39,932 nucleotides of DNA from Bacteroidota bacterium. Lineage in GTDB: Bacteria > Bacteroidota > Bacteroidia > B-17B0 > Aurantibacillaceae. The translations under genes and the position numbers were made by a program. Under the pieces are notes generated by a model, which made no database searches, was not told where the DNA came from, and saw only the letters and a program-made list of their open reading frames with translations. The stretch is from the NCBI GenBank assembly GCA_013288015.1, contig JABDCR010000023.1, positions 1-39,932 of the forward strand, in the 5' to 3' direction. Below, piece by piece: positions 1 through 8,847 of the stretch (positions are counted from its first letter, which is position 1; every line of letters begins with the position of its first letter).

Positions 1-1
1 A

Positions 2-2008
2 ATGATGCGTAGCATTGGTAACTTCTCAGGTGGTTGTAACGTACAATTTGCCGTAAGCGATGATGCTAAAGAAGACATTATTGCTATTGAAATTAACCCG
101 CGTGTATCTCGTTCATCTGCCCTGGCAAGTAAAGCAACCGGTTACCCAATTGCTCGTATTGCAAGTAAACTGGCTATTGGTTACACGCTTGATGAATTGC
201 AAAATCAAATTACAAAATCAACATCCGCTTATTTCGAGCCTACATTAGATTATGTTATTGTAAAAATTCCTCGTTGGAACTTTGATAAATTTAAAGGTTG
301 TAACCGCGAGCTTGGTTTCCAAATGAAATCGGTTGGCGAGGTTATGGCCATTGGTCGTTCATTTCAGGAAGCTTTACAAAAAGCCTGTCAGAGTTTAGAA
401 ATTAAACGTAATGGTTTAGGTGCCGATGGAAGAGAAATTACCGACCAGGCAGAATTACTACGTGCCTTAGAGCGCCCAAGCTGGAACAGGTTGTTTATGA
501 TATACGATGCCATGAAACTTGGTATATCTATTAAAACTATACAAAAACTTACCCGTATAGATATGTGGTTTCTTCAGCAAATTGAAGAAATGATTGCACT
601 TGAATACGAAATTTCAAAATTTACTTTAACCAATATACCTAAAGACCTTTTATACGAAGCCAAACAAAAAGGTTATGCCGACAGGCAGGTTGCACACTTA
701 TTGCGTTGCTTAGAAAGCGAAGTATATAAAAAACGTAACGAGCTTGGCATTAAGCGCGTATATAAATTAGTAGATACTTGTGCTGCTGAGTTTGAAGCAA
801 AAACACCTTATTACTACTCTACTTTTGAAGATGAGAATGAAAGCATCCGCTCAAATAAAAAGAAAGTCATTATTTTAGGGAGCGGTCCTAATCGTATAGG
901 ACAAGGCATTGAGTTTGATTACTCATGCGTGCATGGTGTGTTAGCAGCTAAAGAATGTGGTTACGAGACTATTATGATTAACTGTAACCCTGAAACGGTT
1001 TCAACCGATTTTAGCACAGCCGATAAATTATATTTTGAGCCTGTTTTTTGGGAACACATTTACGACATCATTCTGCATGAAAAACCTGAAGGTGTTATAG
1101 TTCAGCTTGGCGGACAAACGGCTTTAAAGCTGGCTGAAAAATTAGACCGTTACGGCATTAAAATTATTGGCACCGATTTTAAATCGCTAGACTTGGCGGA
1201 AGACAGAGGAAGTTTCTCTAACCTATTAAAAGCAAACAATATCCCTTATCCTAAATTTGGTGTTATTGAAGATGCAGAAGAAGCCATTACCCTATCAAAA
1301 GAATTAGGTTTCCCCCTACTCGTTCGCCCAAGCTATGTACTTGGCGGACAAAGCATGAAAATTGTTATTAATGAACAAGAGCTTGAGCAACACGTAGTAA
1401 AACTTTTAAATGATTTACCAGAGAATAAAGTGTTGTTAGATCATTTTCTTGAAAACGCTATAGAAGCCGAAGCTGATGCAATTTGTGATGGTACCGATGT
1501 TTATATTATAGGCATTATGGAACACATAGAGCCTGCTGGCATTCATAGTGGTGATAGTTATGCTGTGCTCCCTCCATTTGATTTAAGCGAAAATGTAATT
1601 AAACAAATAGAAGCGCACACTAAAAAAATTGCTCTTGCTTTAAATACAGTTGGGTTAATTAACATACAGTTTGCCGTTAAAAATGAAGTAGTTTATATCA
1701 TCGAGGCTAACCCACGCGCATCTCGTACCGTACCATTTATAGCTAAGGCTTATGATGAGCCTTATGTAAATTATGCCACTAAGGTTATGCTGCGAGAGAA
1801 AAAAGTAAAAGACTTTAAATTTAGTCCACGTAAAAAAGGTTATGCTATTAAAATACCAGTATTTAGCTACGAGAAATTCCCTGAAATACAAAAAGAGCTT
1901 GGTCCTGAAATGAAATCAACCGGCGAGGCTATTTATTTTATTGATGACTTGTACGACGAATATTTTCAAAACATTTATAGTGAGCGTAACTTGTATTTAA
2001 GTAAATAG
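2..2008 (+). CDS. carB: Carbamoyl-phosphate synthase large subunit, C-terminal part (5' cut by window edge)
   Basis: This makes carbamoyl phosphate from bicarbonate, glutamine-derived ammonia and two ATP, for pyrimidine and arginine synthesis. The visible 668 residues begin inside the first ATP-grasp half (NPRVSRSSALASKATG), continue through the oligomerisation domain, and contain the whole second synthetase half: phosphate loop GSGPNRIGQGIEFD near residue 293 and a second NPRASRTVPF near 574. About 270 N-terminal residues should lie upstream of the window; the first visible ATG is internal. The protein stops about 25 residues after the GPEMKSTGEA strand, where E. coli CarB continues with the roughly 135-residue MGS regulatory domain. 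That domain is absent, and the 55 bases before the next gene cannot hold it, so this is a short CarB rather than a frameshift. Family assignment is certain; loss of UMP/ornithine control is inference. Confidence 0.97.
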   Translation: MMRSIGNFSGGCNVQFAVSDDAKEDIIAIEINPRVSRSSALASKATGYPIARIASKLAIGYTLDELQNQITKSTSAYFEPTLDYVIVKIPRWNFDKFKGCNRELGFQMKSVGEVMAIGRSFQEALQKACQSLEIKRNGLGADGREITDQAELLRALERPSWNRLFMIYDAMKLGISIKTIQKLTRIDMWFLQQIEEMIALEYEISKFTLTNIPKDLLYEAKQKGYADRQVAHLLRCLESEVYKKRNELGIKRVYKLVDTCAAEFEAKTPYYYSTFEDENESIRSNKKKVIILGSGPNRIGQGIEFDYSCVHGVLAAKECGYETIMINCNPETVSTDFSTADKLYFEPVFWEHIYDIILHEKPEGVIVQLGGQTALKLAEKLDRYGIKIIGTDFKSLDLAEDRGSFSNLLKANNIPYPKFGVIEDAEEAITLSKELGFPLLVRPSYVLGGQSMKIVINEQELEQHVVKLLNDLPENKVLLDHFLENAIEAEADAICDGTDVYIIGIMEHIEPAGIHSGDSYAVLPPFDLSENVIKQIEAHTKKIALALNTVGLINIQFAVKNEVVYIIEANPRASRTVPFIAKAYDEPYVNYATKVMLREKKVKDFKFSPRKKGYAIKIPVFSYEKFPEIQKELGPEMKSTGEAIYFIDDLYDEYFQNIYSERNLYLSK

Positions 2009-2027
2009 ATTTACTAATAATTTTTTT

Positions 2028-2035
2028 TAATTTTG
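2028..2035 (+). promoter_or_regulatory. Candidate Bacteroidota -7 element upstream of the phosphoethanolamine transferase gene
   Basis: TAATTTTG matches TAnnTTTG exactly and lies 28 bases before the ATG at 2064. No clear -33 TTTG is seen at the usual distance, so the call is tentative. Confidence 0.4.
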
Positions 2036-2063
2036 CTTTATTATCCTATAAAGGTTATTCAAA

Positions 2064-3728
2064 ATGTCTTTAATTAAATCTGATTTTCCAAAAAAAATTA
2101 TACTCTTTATTTTATTTGCATTTCTTTTTCTGTTTATTGATAAAACCCAAATTCATAATTTAATTTATGAGAAAAAAATTATGTCGATTGGGTTGGTACA
2201 AACCATTTTATATTTTATAATCTATTTAGGGCTTATATTTAGCTCCCTCATTTTTTTACTAGTAAAAAACAACTTTATCAGGTATAGTTTTTTATCGCTT
2301 TTACTACTTTCTCTAGTCATCTCGTTTAGCACTATTATTGCCCATAACTCCGATTTTACTATAAATCAAGCAAGTACTGTTTTAAATGAAATACATTGGG
2401 CCGGCGAAGCGGCTAGTTTATACTATCCTCAATACATAATTGCTATTCTATTATCCATATTTATAGTTTACTTATTACACATACTTACAAAAAATTGGAT
2501 AAAAGGGAGGGTAAGTAACTTGCTATCTTTAGTTGGCTTATGTTTTATCACGCTATCAATTATTATCACTATTAGAACTGCAGCTTTTATTACTCCTTTT
2601 CCTACCTATTTAAATGTTCCTATCAATATAATATATGGAATAAAAACAACTCCTCACTTTGGCAAACGAAACAACCCAACTCTTAAGCCTATCGCAAAAA
2701 GATTAGCCAAACACATTTTTTTTGTAGTAGATGAAACTATACGAGGAGATCTTATGGGCATAAATAATAAAAAATTAAAAAACACCCCATTTTTAGATAG
2801 CATATCAAATAGTTATTACAACTATGGCATTGCAAGCTCTTCGGCAACTTGTAGCAGGGCATCGAATATGATTTTGCAAAGTGGTTTAAGGTTAGATCAA
2901 TTACCTGATTTTAATTTTTTATACGCTTCTAACCCAAGTATTTTTCAGTACGCAAAACAAGCAGGTTATAAAACTTATTTTATTGATGGGCAAAATGATT
3001 CTGAGCAACCGCAAAACAACATGACTAAATTTGATTTTTTTGCCATCGATAAATACATTGAAATACGAAAAATACATCAGGGAATTGAGTTGTACGATAT
3101 AGATCATAAAATTATTGAGTATTTGGATGAAATTCCGAAACAAGATTCATGTACCTTTACTTATATTAATAAACTAGGCTGCCATTCTAATTACGCAGGG
3201 AAATATCCACCAACTAGAGAAATATTTAAACCCGTCTATCAACTTAATGATGTCAATATAGATAGAGTTACAACATTAAACACCTATTACAATGCTCTTA
3301 ATTGGACTGTTGATGAGTTCTTTAAAAAATTATTGCCAAAAATAGAAAACGACAGTGTTATAATTCTTTATTTTTCTGATCATGGAGAGAGTATAATGGA
3401 ATATGGAAAATACATTGGTCATTGCCAAAATTTTACGGAGGAAGCTACGATACCATTTTTAGTCTTTAACATAGGGGAAAATCCAGAAATAAATAGAGCA
3501 CTCGACTCTAATTATGTATACAATAAAAACCACATTAGTCAATTTCAAGTATTTCCAACAACTTTATTGTTAATGGGTTATTCCAATAAAGAAGTAACCA
3601 AAACATATGGTTTAAGTATTTTTAATAGATTAGATAAAATAGAACGGAAATTTTTAGCAGGAGTTCTTTATTTACCCCAATACAACCAAATTAATGTTTA
3701 CCATAATCCAACTTCAAGTAAAAAATAA
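2064..3728 (+). CDS. Phosphoethanolamine transferase (EptA/sulfatase superfamily)
   Basis: A 554-residue inner-membrane enzyme of the alkaline-phosphatase/sulfatase superfamily, expected to move phosphoethanolamine from phosphatidylethanolamine onto a lipid A, core sugar or glycan acceptor on the periplasmic face. Five hydrophobic segments fill the first 185 or so residues, followed by a soluble catalytic domain. Visible motifs are DETIRGD (residues 223-229, metal site and family hallmark), SSATCSRASN with Thr262 as likely nucleophile, LGCHSNY, and SDHGES (Asp439-His440), with a later GHCQN supplying another His. Length and order match EptA/CptA-type enzymes. The acceptor cannot be read from sequence. 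It follows carB with a 55-base gap but has its own candidate promoter and is not functionally linked to it. A relation to cationic peptide resistance is possible but not shown. Confidence 0.85.
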   Translation: MSLIKSDFPKKIILFILFAFLFLFIDKTQIHNLIYEKKIMSIGLVQTILYFIIYLGLIFSSLIFLLVKNNFIRYSFLSLLLLSLVISFSTIIAHNSDFTINQASTVLNEIHWAGEAASLYYPQYIIAILLSIFIVYLLHILTKNWIKGRVSNLLSLVGLCFITLSIIITIRTAAFITPFPTYLNVPINIIYGIKTTPHFGKRNNPTLKPIAKRLAKHIFFVVDETIRGDLMGINNKKLKNTPFLDSISNSYYNYGIASSSATCSRASNMILQSGLRLDQLPDFNFLYASNPSIFQYAKQAGYKTYFIDGQNDSEQPQNNMTKFDFFAIDKYIEIRKIHQGIELYDIDHKIIEYLDEIPKQDSCTFTYINKLGCHSNYAGKYPPTREIFKPVYQLNDVNIDRVTTLNTYYNALNWTVDEFFKKLLPKIENDSVIILYFSDHGESIMEYGKYIGHCQNFTEEATIPFLVFNIGENPEINRALDSNYVYNKNHISQFQVFPTTLLLMGYSNKEVTKTYGLSIFNRLDKIERKFLAGVLYLPQYNQINVYHNPTSSKK

Positions 3729-3802
3729 GCCTTAATTCAAACATAAAAAATAATACAGTTAATTTACTGTTACAAAAACCGCTGATAGAGGCTCTTGTTA
3801 TT

Positions 3803-4696
3803 TTAAAAGGTCAACGAGCAATTAGTTTGGCTAATTTTTAAATTAACTTCTTTACCAAAATAAAGAGCAAGGTTTCTATCTATATGTCCTGCAGGAACAT
3901 TAAAACATACCGGGTAGTTGTATTCTTTTACTGCATCTAAAATTATTTCTTCAGTAGTTTTACCAAAAGGTATCGTGTTATCTTTCATATCGGTAAAGCT
4001 GCCAACAACAAGCGCTTTAAGGTTTTCTAACTTTCCACTTCGTTTTAAATTAAGCATCATCCTATCAATGTGATACAGATACTCATCTAAATCTTCCAGA
4101 AATAAAATTTTATTTTTTGTATCTATATCGCTTGCCGTACCGGATAATGCATATAGTAAAGAAAGATTACCACCAACTAGTACCCCATTTGCCTCTCCAA
4201 CTTTATTTAAAGGATTCACTTCAAAGTGATATGAAACTAGCTCTCCAAACAAACATTTTCTTAGGGTTTCAACTGCTTCAGCATTTTTATTAAAATTAAT
4301 AGGCATAGTAGCATGCAAAGTAGGCAAGCCAATATGCGTGTGTATGTGCGAGTGAAGCACCGTAACATCACTGTAGCCAATAATAAACTTTGGGTTTGTT
4401 TTCAGCTTGGTAAAATCTATAGCATCAACAATTCTAACAGTGCCATAACCACCCCTTGCAATAATTATGGCTTTAATGTTATCATCATTTATAGCCCATT
4501 GTAAATCTTCGGCGCGTTGTTTATCACTCCCCGCAAATTGGTTTTCTATCTCATAAATATTTTTACCCAACACGGGCTGCAAACCCCATTCTTTAAAAGT
4601 TTCTATAGCAAAAGCAAGCTCTTCTGCCGATATTTTTCGGGCAGTAGCTACCACGGCTATTTTATCATTTTGTTTTAAGTAGGGTGTTTTATTCAT
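3803..4696 (-). CDS. ldcA: LD-carboxypeptidase (peptidase family S66)
   Basis: Expected to cut the L,D bond between meso-diaminopimelate and the terminal D-Ala of murein tetrapeptides during wall recycling in the cytoplasm. The 297 residues have normal family length. The S66 landmarks are all present: ARGGYGT near residue 81, nucleophile Ser109 in GYSDVT, Glu201 in FLEDLDEY, and His271 in PAGHIDR, giving a complete Ser-Glu-His triad. There is no signal peptide. The gene starts 3 bases after the stop of the upstream outer-membrane barrel gene, so both are probably transcribed together from the promoter near 5806. MccF-type self-immunity proteins share the fold, but nothing nearby suggests a microcin. 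Confidence 0.92.
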   Translation of the reverse strand: MNKTPYLKQNDKIAVVATARKISAEELAFAIETFKEWGLQPVLGKNIYEIENQFAGSDKQRAEDLQWAINDDNIKAIIIARGGYGTVRIVDAIDFTKLKTNPKFIIGYSDVTVLHSHIHTHIGLPTLHATMPINFNKNAEAVETLRKCLFGELVSYHFEVNPLNKVGEANGVLVGGNLSLLYALSGTASDIDTKNKILFLEDLDEYLYHIDRMMLNLKRSGKLENLKALVVGSFTDMKDNTIPFGKTTEEIILDAVKEYNYPVCFNVPAGHIDRNLALYFGKEVNLKISQTNCSLTF

Positions 4697-4699
4697 TTT

Positions 4700-5794
4700 T
4701 TAAAAAGCTTCGCCTATGGTAAAATAATAATTTAAGTGGGTGCTATTTACGCCAACATCAAAACGCACGTTAAGGTGTTGTTTTTCATCAATTAAACCGC
4801 GAATGCCCGCACCATAAGTAAAATGCCCATATTTTAAATTAAATTGGTTCAAGTCTGGGGCAATTTCTCCAAGCCCTGCAAAAGTAGCAAAGCCCAATCG
4901 CCAAAATAAATGCGCACGATATTCGGCCTGTAAAATCCAACCATCTTTATCGCGATAACGACCTTGATATAAACCACGCATCTTACTATCCCCACCCAAA
5001 ACAGCCATTTGGTAAAAAGGCACATTTCCTGTATTAATAGTTCCGTATGCATTAAATGCCAATACTTGGCTGCGAGGTAAAGCAACATAAGTAGACATAT
5101 CTAAAGAATACTTGTCGAACCGATAATTACTGCCTGTTACTGCACTATTGGTTAATGCAAAAAATTCTACATAATAACCTTTGGTAGCATAAAACTGATT
5201 ATCTCTGTTGTCGTATTTTATGGTTCCGCCAACACCCGATGTAATTCCCCCATTACTACCCGATATATTTCCTTTAATAAGCTTACCGGTATCACTTAGC
5301 TGAGTAATGCCTGTGTAATCAAAAGCGTATTTAAACCCCGCATAAAAATGAGGATAAACACGTTTTAAAGCTGTTATTCTAAAACGCCCAAAAGTGGCAA
5401 AGTATCGTTCTCTAAAATAAGGTGGTATTTTATTACCTACACCAAAAAAAAGATAGTTTACATTTTGATAAGTAGGCTCGCCATATATATTATATTTCTC
5501 TTTATTAAACCAAAACTGAAATGGGGCACCCAACACCAATTGCCTAAGTTGTGTAGCTGACAGAGCAAATAAAACATTGGAGTGTCGTAAACTATCAGGC
5601 TCATGCTTTTGTTTAAATCTAAGCACACCGGCAGCACCTGCGCCAAACCTAGTTTCTGGGGCATAATAAAGTACAGGAATAACCAAAAGTTTTACATTTT
5701 GTACTTTTTTTATATGAATTGTATCGTTCGTGTTAGCCTTTGCGGTAAAAAGCAAAACAATAAAAAAAAGGATAAAGTATATTTTAACTCGCAT
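4700..5794 (-). CDS. Omp85/BamA-type surface antigen (D15) barrel protein without POTRA domains
   Basis: A secreted outer-membrane beta-barrel of about 364 residues. It has a signal peptide (MRVKIYFILFFIVLLF then TAKA), no room for POTRA repeats, and a barrel of aromatic-rich strands containing the Omp85 signature GGDSKMRGLYQGRYRD near residue 270 and a C-terminal Phe typical of barrel assembly signals. I place the start at the ATG at 5794 and not at the in-frame ATG at 5803, because a promoter -7 element at 5806-5813 would leave the upstream ATG at or before the transcription start. The neighbour 3 bases downstream is ldcA. The role is unknown; POTRA-less D15 proteins are common in Bacteroidota and may act as porins or handle lipids or surface proteins. 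Confidence 0.82.
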   Translation of the reverse strand: MRVKIYFILFFIVLLFTAKANTNDTIHIKKVQNVKLLVIPVLYYAPETRFGAGAAGVLRFKQKHEPDSLRHSNVLFALSATQLRQLVLGAPFQFWFNKEKYNIYGEPTYQNVNYLFFGVGNKIPPYFRERYFATFGRFRITALKRVYPHFYAGFKYAFDYTGITQLSDTGKLIKGNISGSNGGITSGVGGTIKYDNRDNQFYATKGYYVEFFALTNSAVTGSNYRFDKYSLDMSTYVALPRSQVLAFNAYGTINTGNVPFYQMAVLGGDSKMRGLYQGRYRDKDGWILQAEYRAHLFWRLGFATFAGLGEIAPDLNQFNLKYGHFTYGAGIRGLIDEKQHLNVRFDVGVNSTHLNYYFTIGEAF

Positions 5795-5805
5795 AAAAAA
5801 CATTA

Positions 5806-5813
5806 CAAAGGTA
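5806..5813 (-). promoter_or_regulatory. Candidate -7 element for the barrel-ldcA operon
   Basis: On the minus strand this reads TACCTTTG, an exact TAnnTTTG match. Its position supports the ATG at 5794 as the start. A divergent element for the crotonase gene begins 20 bases away. No -33 match is visible. Confidence 0.5.
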
Positions 5814-5833
5814 CTTTTTAGAAACGATTTTTT

Positions 5834-5841
5834 TACTTTTG
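5834..5841 (+). promoter_or_regulatory. Candidate -7 element for the crotonase gene
   Basis: TACTTTTG matches TAnnTTTG exactly, 19 bases before the ATG at 5861. A -33 TTTG is not evident. Confidence 0.5.
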
Positions 5842-5860
5842 AAAAAAATCAATTATTTAT

Positions 5861-6619
5861 ATGGAAAACGGATATGTAAAAAGTCAGATTGAAAATGGTA
5901 TAGCAACGGTTACATTTTTTCATCCGCAAAGCAATTCATTGCCCGGAGAAATTTTGCGGGCTCTTGCCAAAGAAATAGAAAAAGTGGGTAACAACCCCGA
6001 TGCAAAGGTTATCATTTTAAAAAGCGATGGCGATAAAGCCTTTTGTGCAGGTGCATCATTTGATGAATTAATTGCTATTAAAGACATAGAAACCGGCAAA
6101 CATTTCTTTTCAGGTTTTGCAGGCGTTATAAATGCCATGCGTAAAGCACCTAAGTTTGTTATTGCCCGTGTGCAGGGCAAAGCAGTAGGTGGTGGTGTGG
6201 GGCTTGCCTCAGCGGCCGATTACACCTTTGGAAATGAAAATGCAGCTATAAAGCTAAGCGAGTTAGCTGTAGGCATTGGCCCGTTTGTGGTTGGCCCGGC
6301 AGTTGAACGAAAAATGGGAACTTCAGCCTTTTGCCAACTTACTATTAATGCAACTGAGTGGCACGATGCTAATTTTGCCCAACAAAAAGGTTTGTATGCC
6401 GCTGTTTTTAAAACAAATGAAGAAATGGATGCTGCTATTTTAAGTTTGGCAATAAAATTGGCCGAAAGCAGTCCCGAAGCAATGAAAATGTTAAAAAAAG
6501 TAATGTGGGAGGGCACTGAAAACTGGGATACGTTGCTATTAGAGCGCGCGGTAATGTCTGGAACCCTTGTACTTAGCGATTTTACCAAAAATTTCATATC
6601 CACTTTCAAGAAAAAGTAA
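5861..6619 (+). CDS. Enoyl-CoA hydratase/isomerase family (crotonase) protein
   Basis: A 252-residue crotonase-fold acyl-CoA enzyme of normal length, cytoplasmic. The oxyanion-hole segment FCAGASFDEL (residues 61-70) and the second CoA/oxyanion segment VGGGVGLASAAD (109-120) are clear. By alignment with mitochondrial enoyl-CoA hydratase, the Glu in GGCELA corresponds here to Gly114, while the second acid is kept as Glu134 in SELAVGIGP. With one of the two catalytic acids missing it may not be a classical hydratase; isomerase or another crotonase reaction is possible. It has its own promoter, diverging from the barrel-ldcA pair, and no beta-oxidation genes nearby. Confidence 0.88.
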   Translation: MENGYVKSQIENGIATVTFFHPQSNSLPGEILRALAKEIEKVGNNPDAKVIILKSDGDKAFCAGASFDELIAIKDIETGKHFFSGFAGVINAMRKAPKFVIARVQGKAVGGGVGLASAADYTFGNENAAIKLSELAVGIGPFVVGPAVERKMGTSAFCQLTINATEWHDANFAQQKGLYAAVFKTNEEMDAAILSLAIKLAESSPEAMKMLKKVMWEGTENWDTLLLERAVMSGTLVLSDFTKNFISTFKKK

Positions 6620-6639
6620 TCGTTTTGACGATATTTTTT

Positions 6640-6647
6640 TACCTTTG
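6640..6647 (+). promoter_or_regulatory. Candidate -7 element for the T9SS-exported protein gene
   Basis: TACCTTTG matches TAnnTTTG exactly, about 30 bases before the ATG at 6678. A TTTG at 6624-6627 is only 12 bases upstream, too close for the usual -33 spacing. Confidence 0.5.
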
Positions 6648-6677
6648 GGCTACTAAAAATTAAACCTAATCAAAAAA

Positions 6678-8795
6678 ATGAAAAAAATTTTACTTACATT
6701 ATCATTACTTGTTGCCGGAATAAGCGCAACATTTAGTCAGTCGACCATTTGGGAGGCTCATAACATCAATGTAGACACAGCAATGGGAATTCGTTGGATG
6801 GATGCAGTGGATACAAACACTGTATGGGGTCTTATTTATGATGGTACTGTACCTGCTAGGTCAAGTAACGTATTTGTAAAAACAGGCAACGGTAACGTTT
6901 TTACTCACGGTACTTTTATGGCTGATACAAACACTTACAATTCTTCAAACATCTCTGCTGTTGATTCTATGATTGCTTATGTAGCTATATTTGATAAAGC
7001 TGCTGACGGAACAAGTGGTAAAATTGTGAAAACAGTAAATGGTGGAGTAACCTGGACAAATGCATCAGACTCATTAACGATGTTTGCCGGAGCAGCCAAT
7101 TTTCCTGATTTTGTACATTTTTGGGATGCAAATAACGGTTTAGCTTTAGGTGACCCAAATGGTAATACAAGCGGTTCGGGTACTGAGTTTGAAATTTGGC
7201 GCACCCATAACGGAGGTACCAACTGGACTCGTGTGCCTGATGCAAACATTCCTAACCCGGTTTCGGGTGAGTTTGGTTTAACCAATGGTTTTTTTGCTTT
7301 AGGAGCAAAAATGTGGTACGTTACCAATAAAGCCCACGTTTTCAGATCATCTGATAGTGGAAAAACATGGGCTGTATCTACAGCTTTACCAGGTTTAGCC
7401 GGTCAGGTTGATGGTGTAGCTTTTAGAGATACTTTAAATGGACTTGCATGGGGCAGATCAACAACTGCAACTACTGCCATATTTAATATTGCAAAAACAA
7501 TTAACGGTGGTGCAACTTGGACAGCTGTTACCACTACTACAACTACTCAATTAGGAACAAATGATATTTGTGTTATTCCTGGTAAAAACACTTATATGTC
7601 AGTTGGACTAAACAAAGGTGGTAACGCTTGGATAACATCTACAACCCCAGATGATGGTTCTACTTGGAACGTGTTAGAAACTGTTCCTAATACATCACTT
7701 GCTAACGAATATGCATTAATGTTACAAGTACAAATGCTTGACTCTTTACACGGTTGGGCTGGTTGTTTTTCTGATACCGCTCGTCCGTTGGGTAAAAATG
7801 GCATGGATAAATACAGAGGTCCAAAAATTGCTTTAGCATGTCCTCTTAATATAGCAGCTAGTAAAACAACTATTTGTTCAGGCGATTCTTCTATGCTGAC
7901 TGCAAGCGGTGCAAATACTTATTCATGGACGACTGTTGGTGCAACTACTTCAACTGTAACCGTAAAACCAACAGCAGCAACAGTTTATACTGTTACAGGC
8001 ACTATATCAGGTTGCGTAAATACACAAACAGTTAACATAGCTGTAAACCCAACTCCAACTTTAACTATCACAGACCCATATGGTACATCATTAACTACGG
8101 GTACAGTTTGTACTGGTGGTACAGAGTATCTTACTGCTTCGGGTGCAGTTACTTATACATGGTCTCCTGCAGGAACTTTAAGTGCTACATCAGGTTCATC
8201 AACTTTTGCTACTCCTACTGTTACAACAACCTATTCGTTAACCGGCAAAACAGGTACTTGTACTAAAGTTACTCCATTTACAATAACTGTACTTGCTACA
8301 CCAAGTCCTGTTTTAGTGGCTCCTTCGGTTAGTGTTTGTTCAGGAGGCACTGTTACGCTAAATGCAAGCGGGCTTAGTACCTATTCGTGGACTCCATCAA
8401 CAAGTTTAAGTGCAGCAACAGGTAGTAGTGTTATGGCAAGTCCAGGCGTTACAACTGTATATGTAGTTACTGGTCTTGATGGTTCGGGTACTTGCAAAAC
8501 ATCTTCTCCGCTTACAGTAACTGTAAACGTTTGCGCTGGCATCGCTACTATTTCAAATAATTCTGATATATCAGTTTATCCTAACCCAAGCACAGGTTTA
8601 GTAACTATTTCTATTCCATCAGTTAATGCTGCTACCACGCTTTATGTAACCGATATGATTGGTAAAGAAGTGTTTCAATCTTCGGTAAAAGATGCTAATG
8701 TTAGCTTAGACCTTACCAACTTACAAAAAGGTTTATACATGCTTACTATCTCTAACGGACAAAGCAAACATGTACAAAAACTTATTATTCAATAA
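6678..8795 (+). CDS. Exported protein with YCF48/Asp-box repeats, Ig-like repeats and a T9SS type A sorting domain
   Basis: A 705-residue protein expected to cross the inner membrane by Sec and the outer membrane by the type IX system. It has a signal peptide (residues 1-20, ending TFSQ). A beta-propeller-like region follows with five Asp-box-type motifs near residues 124, 180, 229, 281 and 329 (NGGVTW, NGGTNW, SGKTW, NGGATW, DGSTW), as in YCF48/BNR proteins. Three Ig-like repeats start at Cys400, Cys478 and Cys554 (pattern C-S/T-G-G...ASG...YSW...TT.Y.VTG), and a Por-secretion tail runs from about residue 630 (ISVYPNPSTG ... GLYML ... KLIIQ). Thr-rich runs link the parts. It has its own promoter and terminator, so it is monocistronic. 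The ligand is unknown; adhesion or surface binding is inference. Confidence 0.9.
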   Translation: MKKILLTLSLLVAGISATFSQSTIWEAHNINVDTAMGIRWMDAVDTNTVWGLIYDGTVPARSSNVFVKTGNGNVFTHGTFMADTNTYNSSNISAVDSMIAYVAIFDKAADGTSGKIVKTVNGGVTWTNASDSLTMFAGAANFPDFVHFWDANNGLALGDPNGNTSGSGTEFEIWRTHNGGTNWTRVPDANIPNPVSGEFGLTNGFFALGAKMWYVTNKAHVFRSSDSGKTWAVSTALPGLAGQVDGVAFRDTLNGLAWGRSTTATTAIFNIAKTINGGATWTAVTTTTTTQLGTNDICVIPGKNTYMSVGLNKGGNAWITSTTPDDGSTWNVLETVPNTSLANEYALMLQVQMLDSLHGWAGCFSDTARPLGKNGMDKYRGPKIALACPLNIAASKTTICSGDSSMLTASGANTYSWTTVGATTSTVTVKPTAATVYTVTGTISGCVNTQTVNIAVNPTPTLTITDPYGTSLTTGTVCTGGTEYLTASGAVTYTWSPAGTLSATSGSSTFATPTVTTTYSLTGKTGTCTKVTPFTITVLATPSPVLVAPSVSVCSGGTVTLNASGLSTYSWTPSTSLSAATGSSVMASPGVTTVYVVTGLDGSGTCKTSSPLTVTVNVCAGIATISNNSDISVYPNPSTGLVTISIPSVNAATTLYVTDMIGKEVFQSSVKDANVSLDLTNLQKGLYMLTISNGQSKHVQKLIIQ
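7875..8540 (+). repeat. Three in-gene Ig-like repeats
   Basis: Three copies of a roughly 76-78 residue unit begin at cysteine codons at 7875, 8109 and 8337. Each holds a CxGG/D start, an ASG turn, a Y-[ST]-W strand and a T-x-x-Y-x-[VL]-T-G strand, then a second Cys. Similarity is clear in protein and weak in DNA, so this is an old duplication. Confidence 0.75.
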
Positions 8796-8821
8796 TAAGT
8801 AAATAGTATTTTAATAATGAG

Positions 8822-8847
8822 AGCCCTGCTGAAAAGCGGGGCTTTTG
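8822..8847 (+). terminator. Rho-independent-type terminator of the exported protein gene
   Basis: AGCCCTGC (8822-8829) pairs with GCGGGGCT (8836-8843) around a six-base loop, with one T-G pair, followed by TTTGTTTTAT. It sits 27 bases after the stop codon. Confidence 0.85.

Noticed and set aside
60..248. Open frame of 62 codons inside carB
   Set aside because: It lies within strongly conserved carB coding sequence in another frame and has no family features.
3754..3773. ACAGT-TAATTT-ACTGT inverted repeat between the phosphoethanolamine transferase gene and ldcA as a terminator
   Set aside because: The stem is only five base pairs, AT-rich and without an adjacent T-run, so I do not call it.
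3803..4696. LdcA homologue as microcin C self-immunity protein (MccF)
   Set aside because: No microcin or peptide-antibiotic gene is near, and the context is envelope maintenance.
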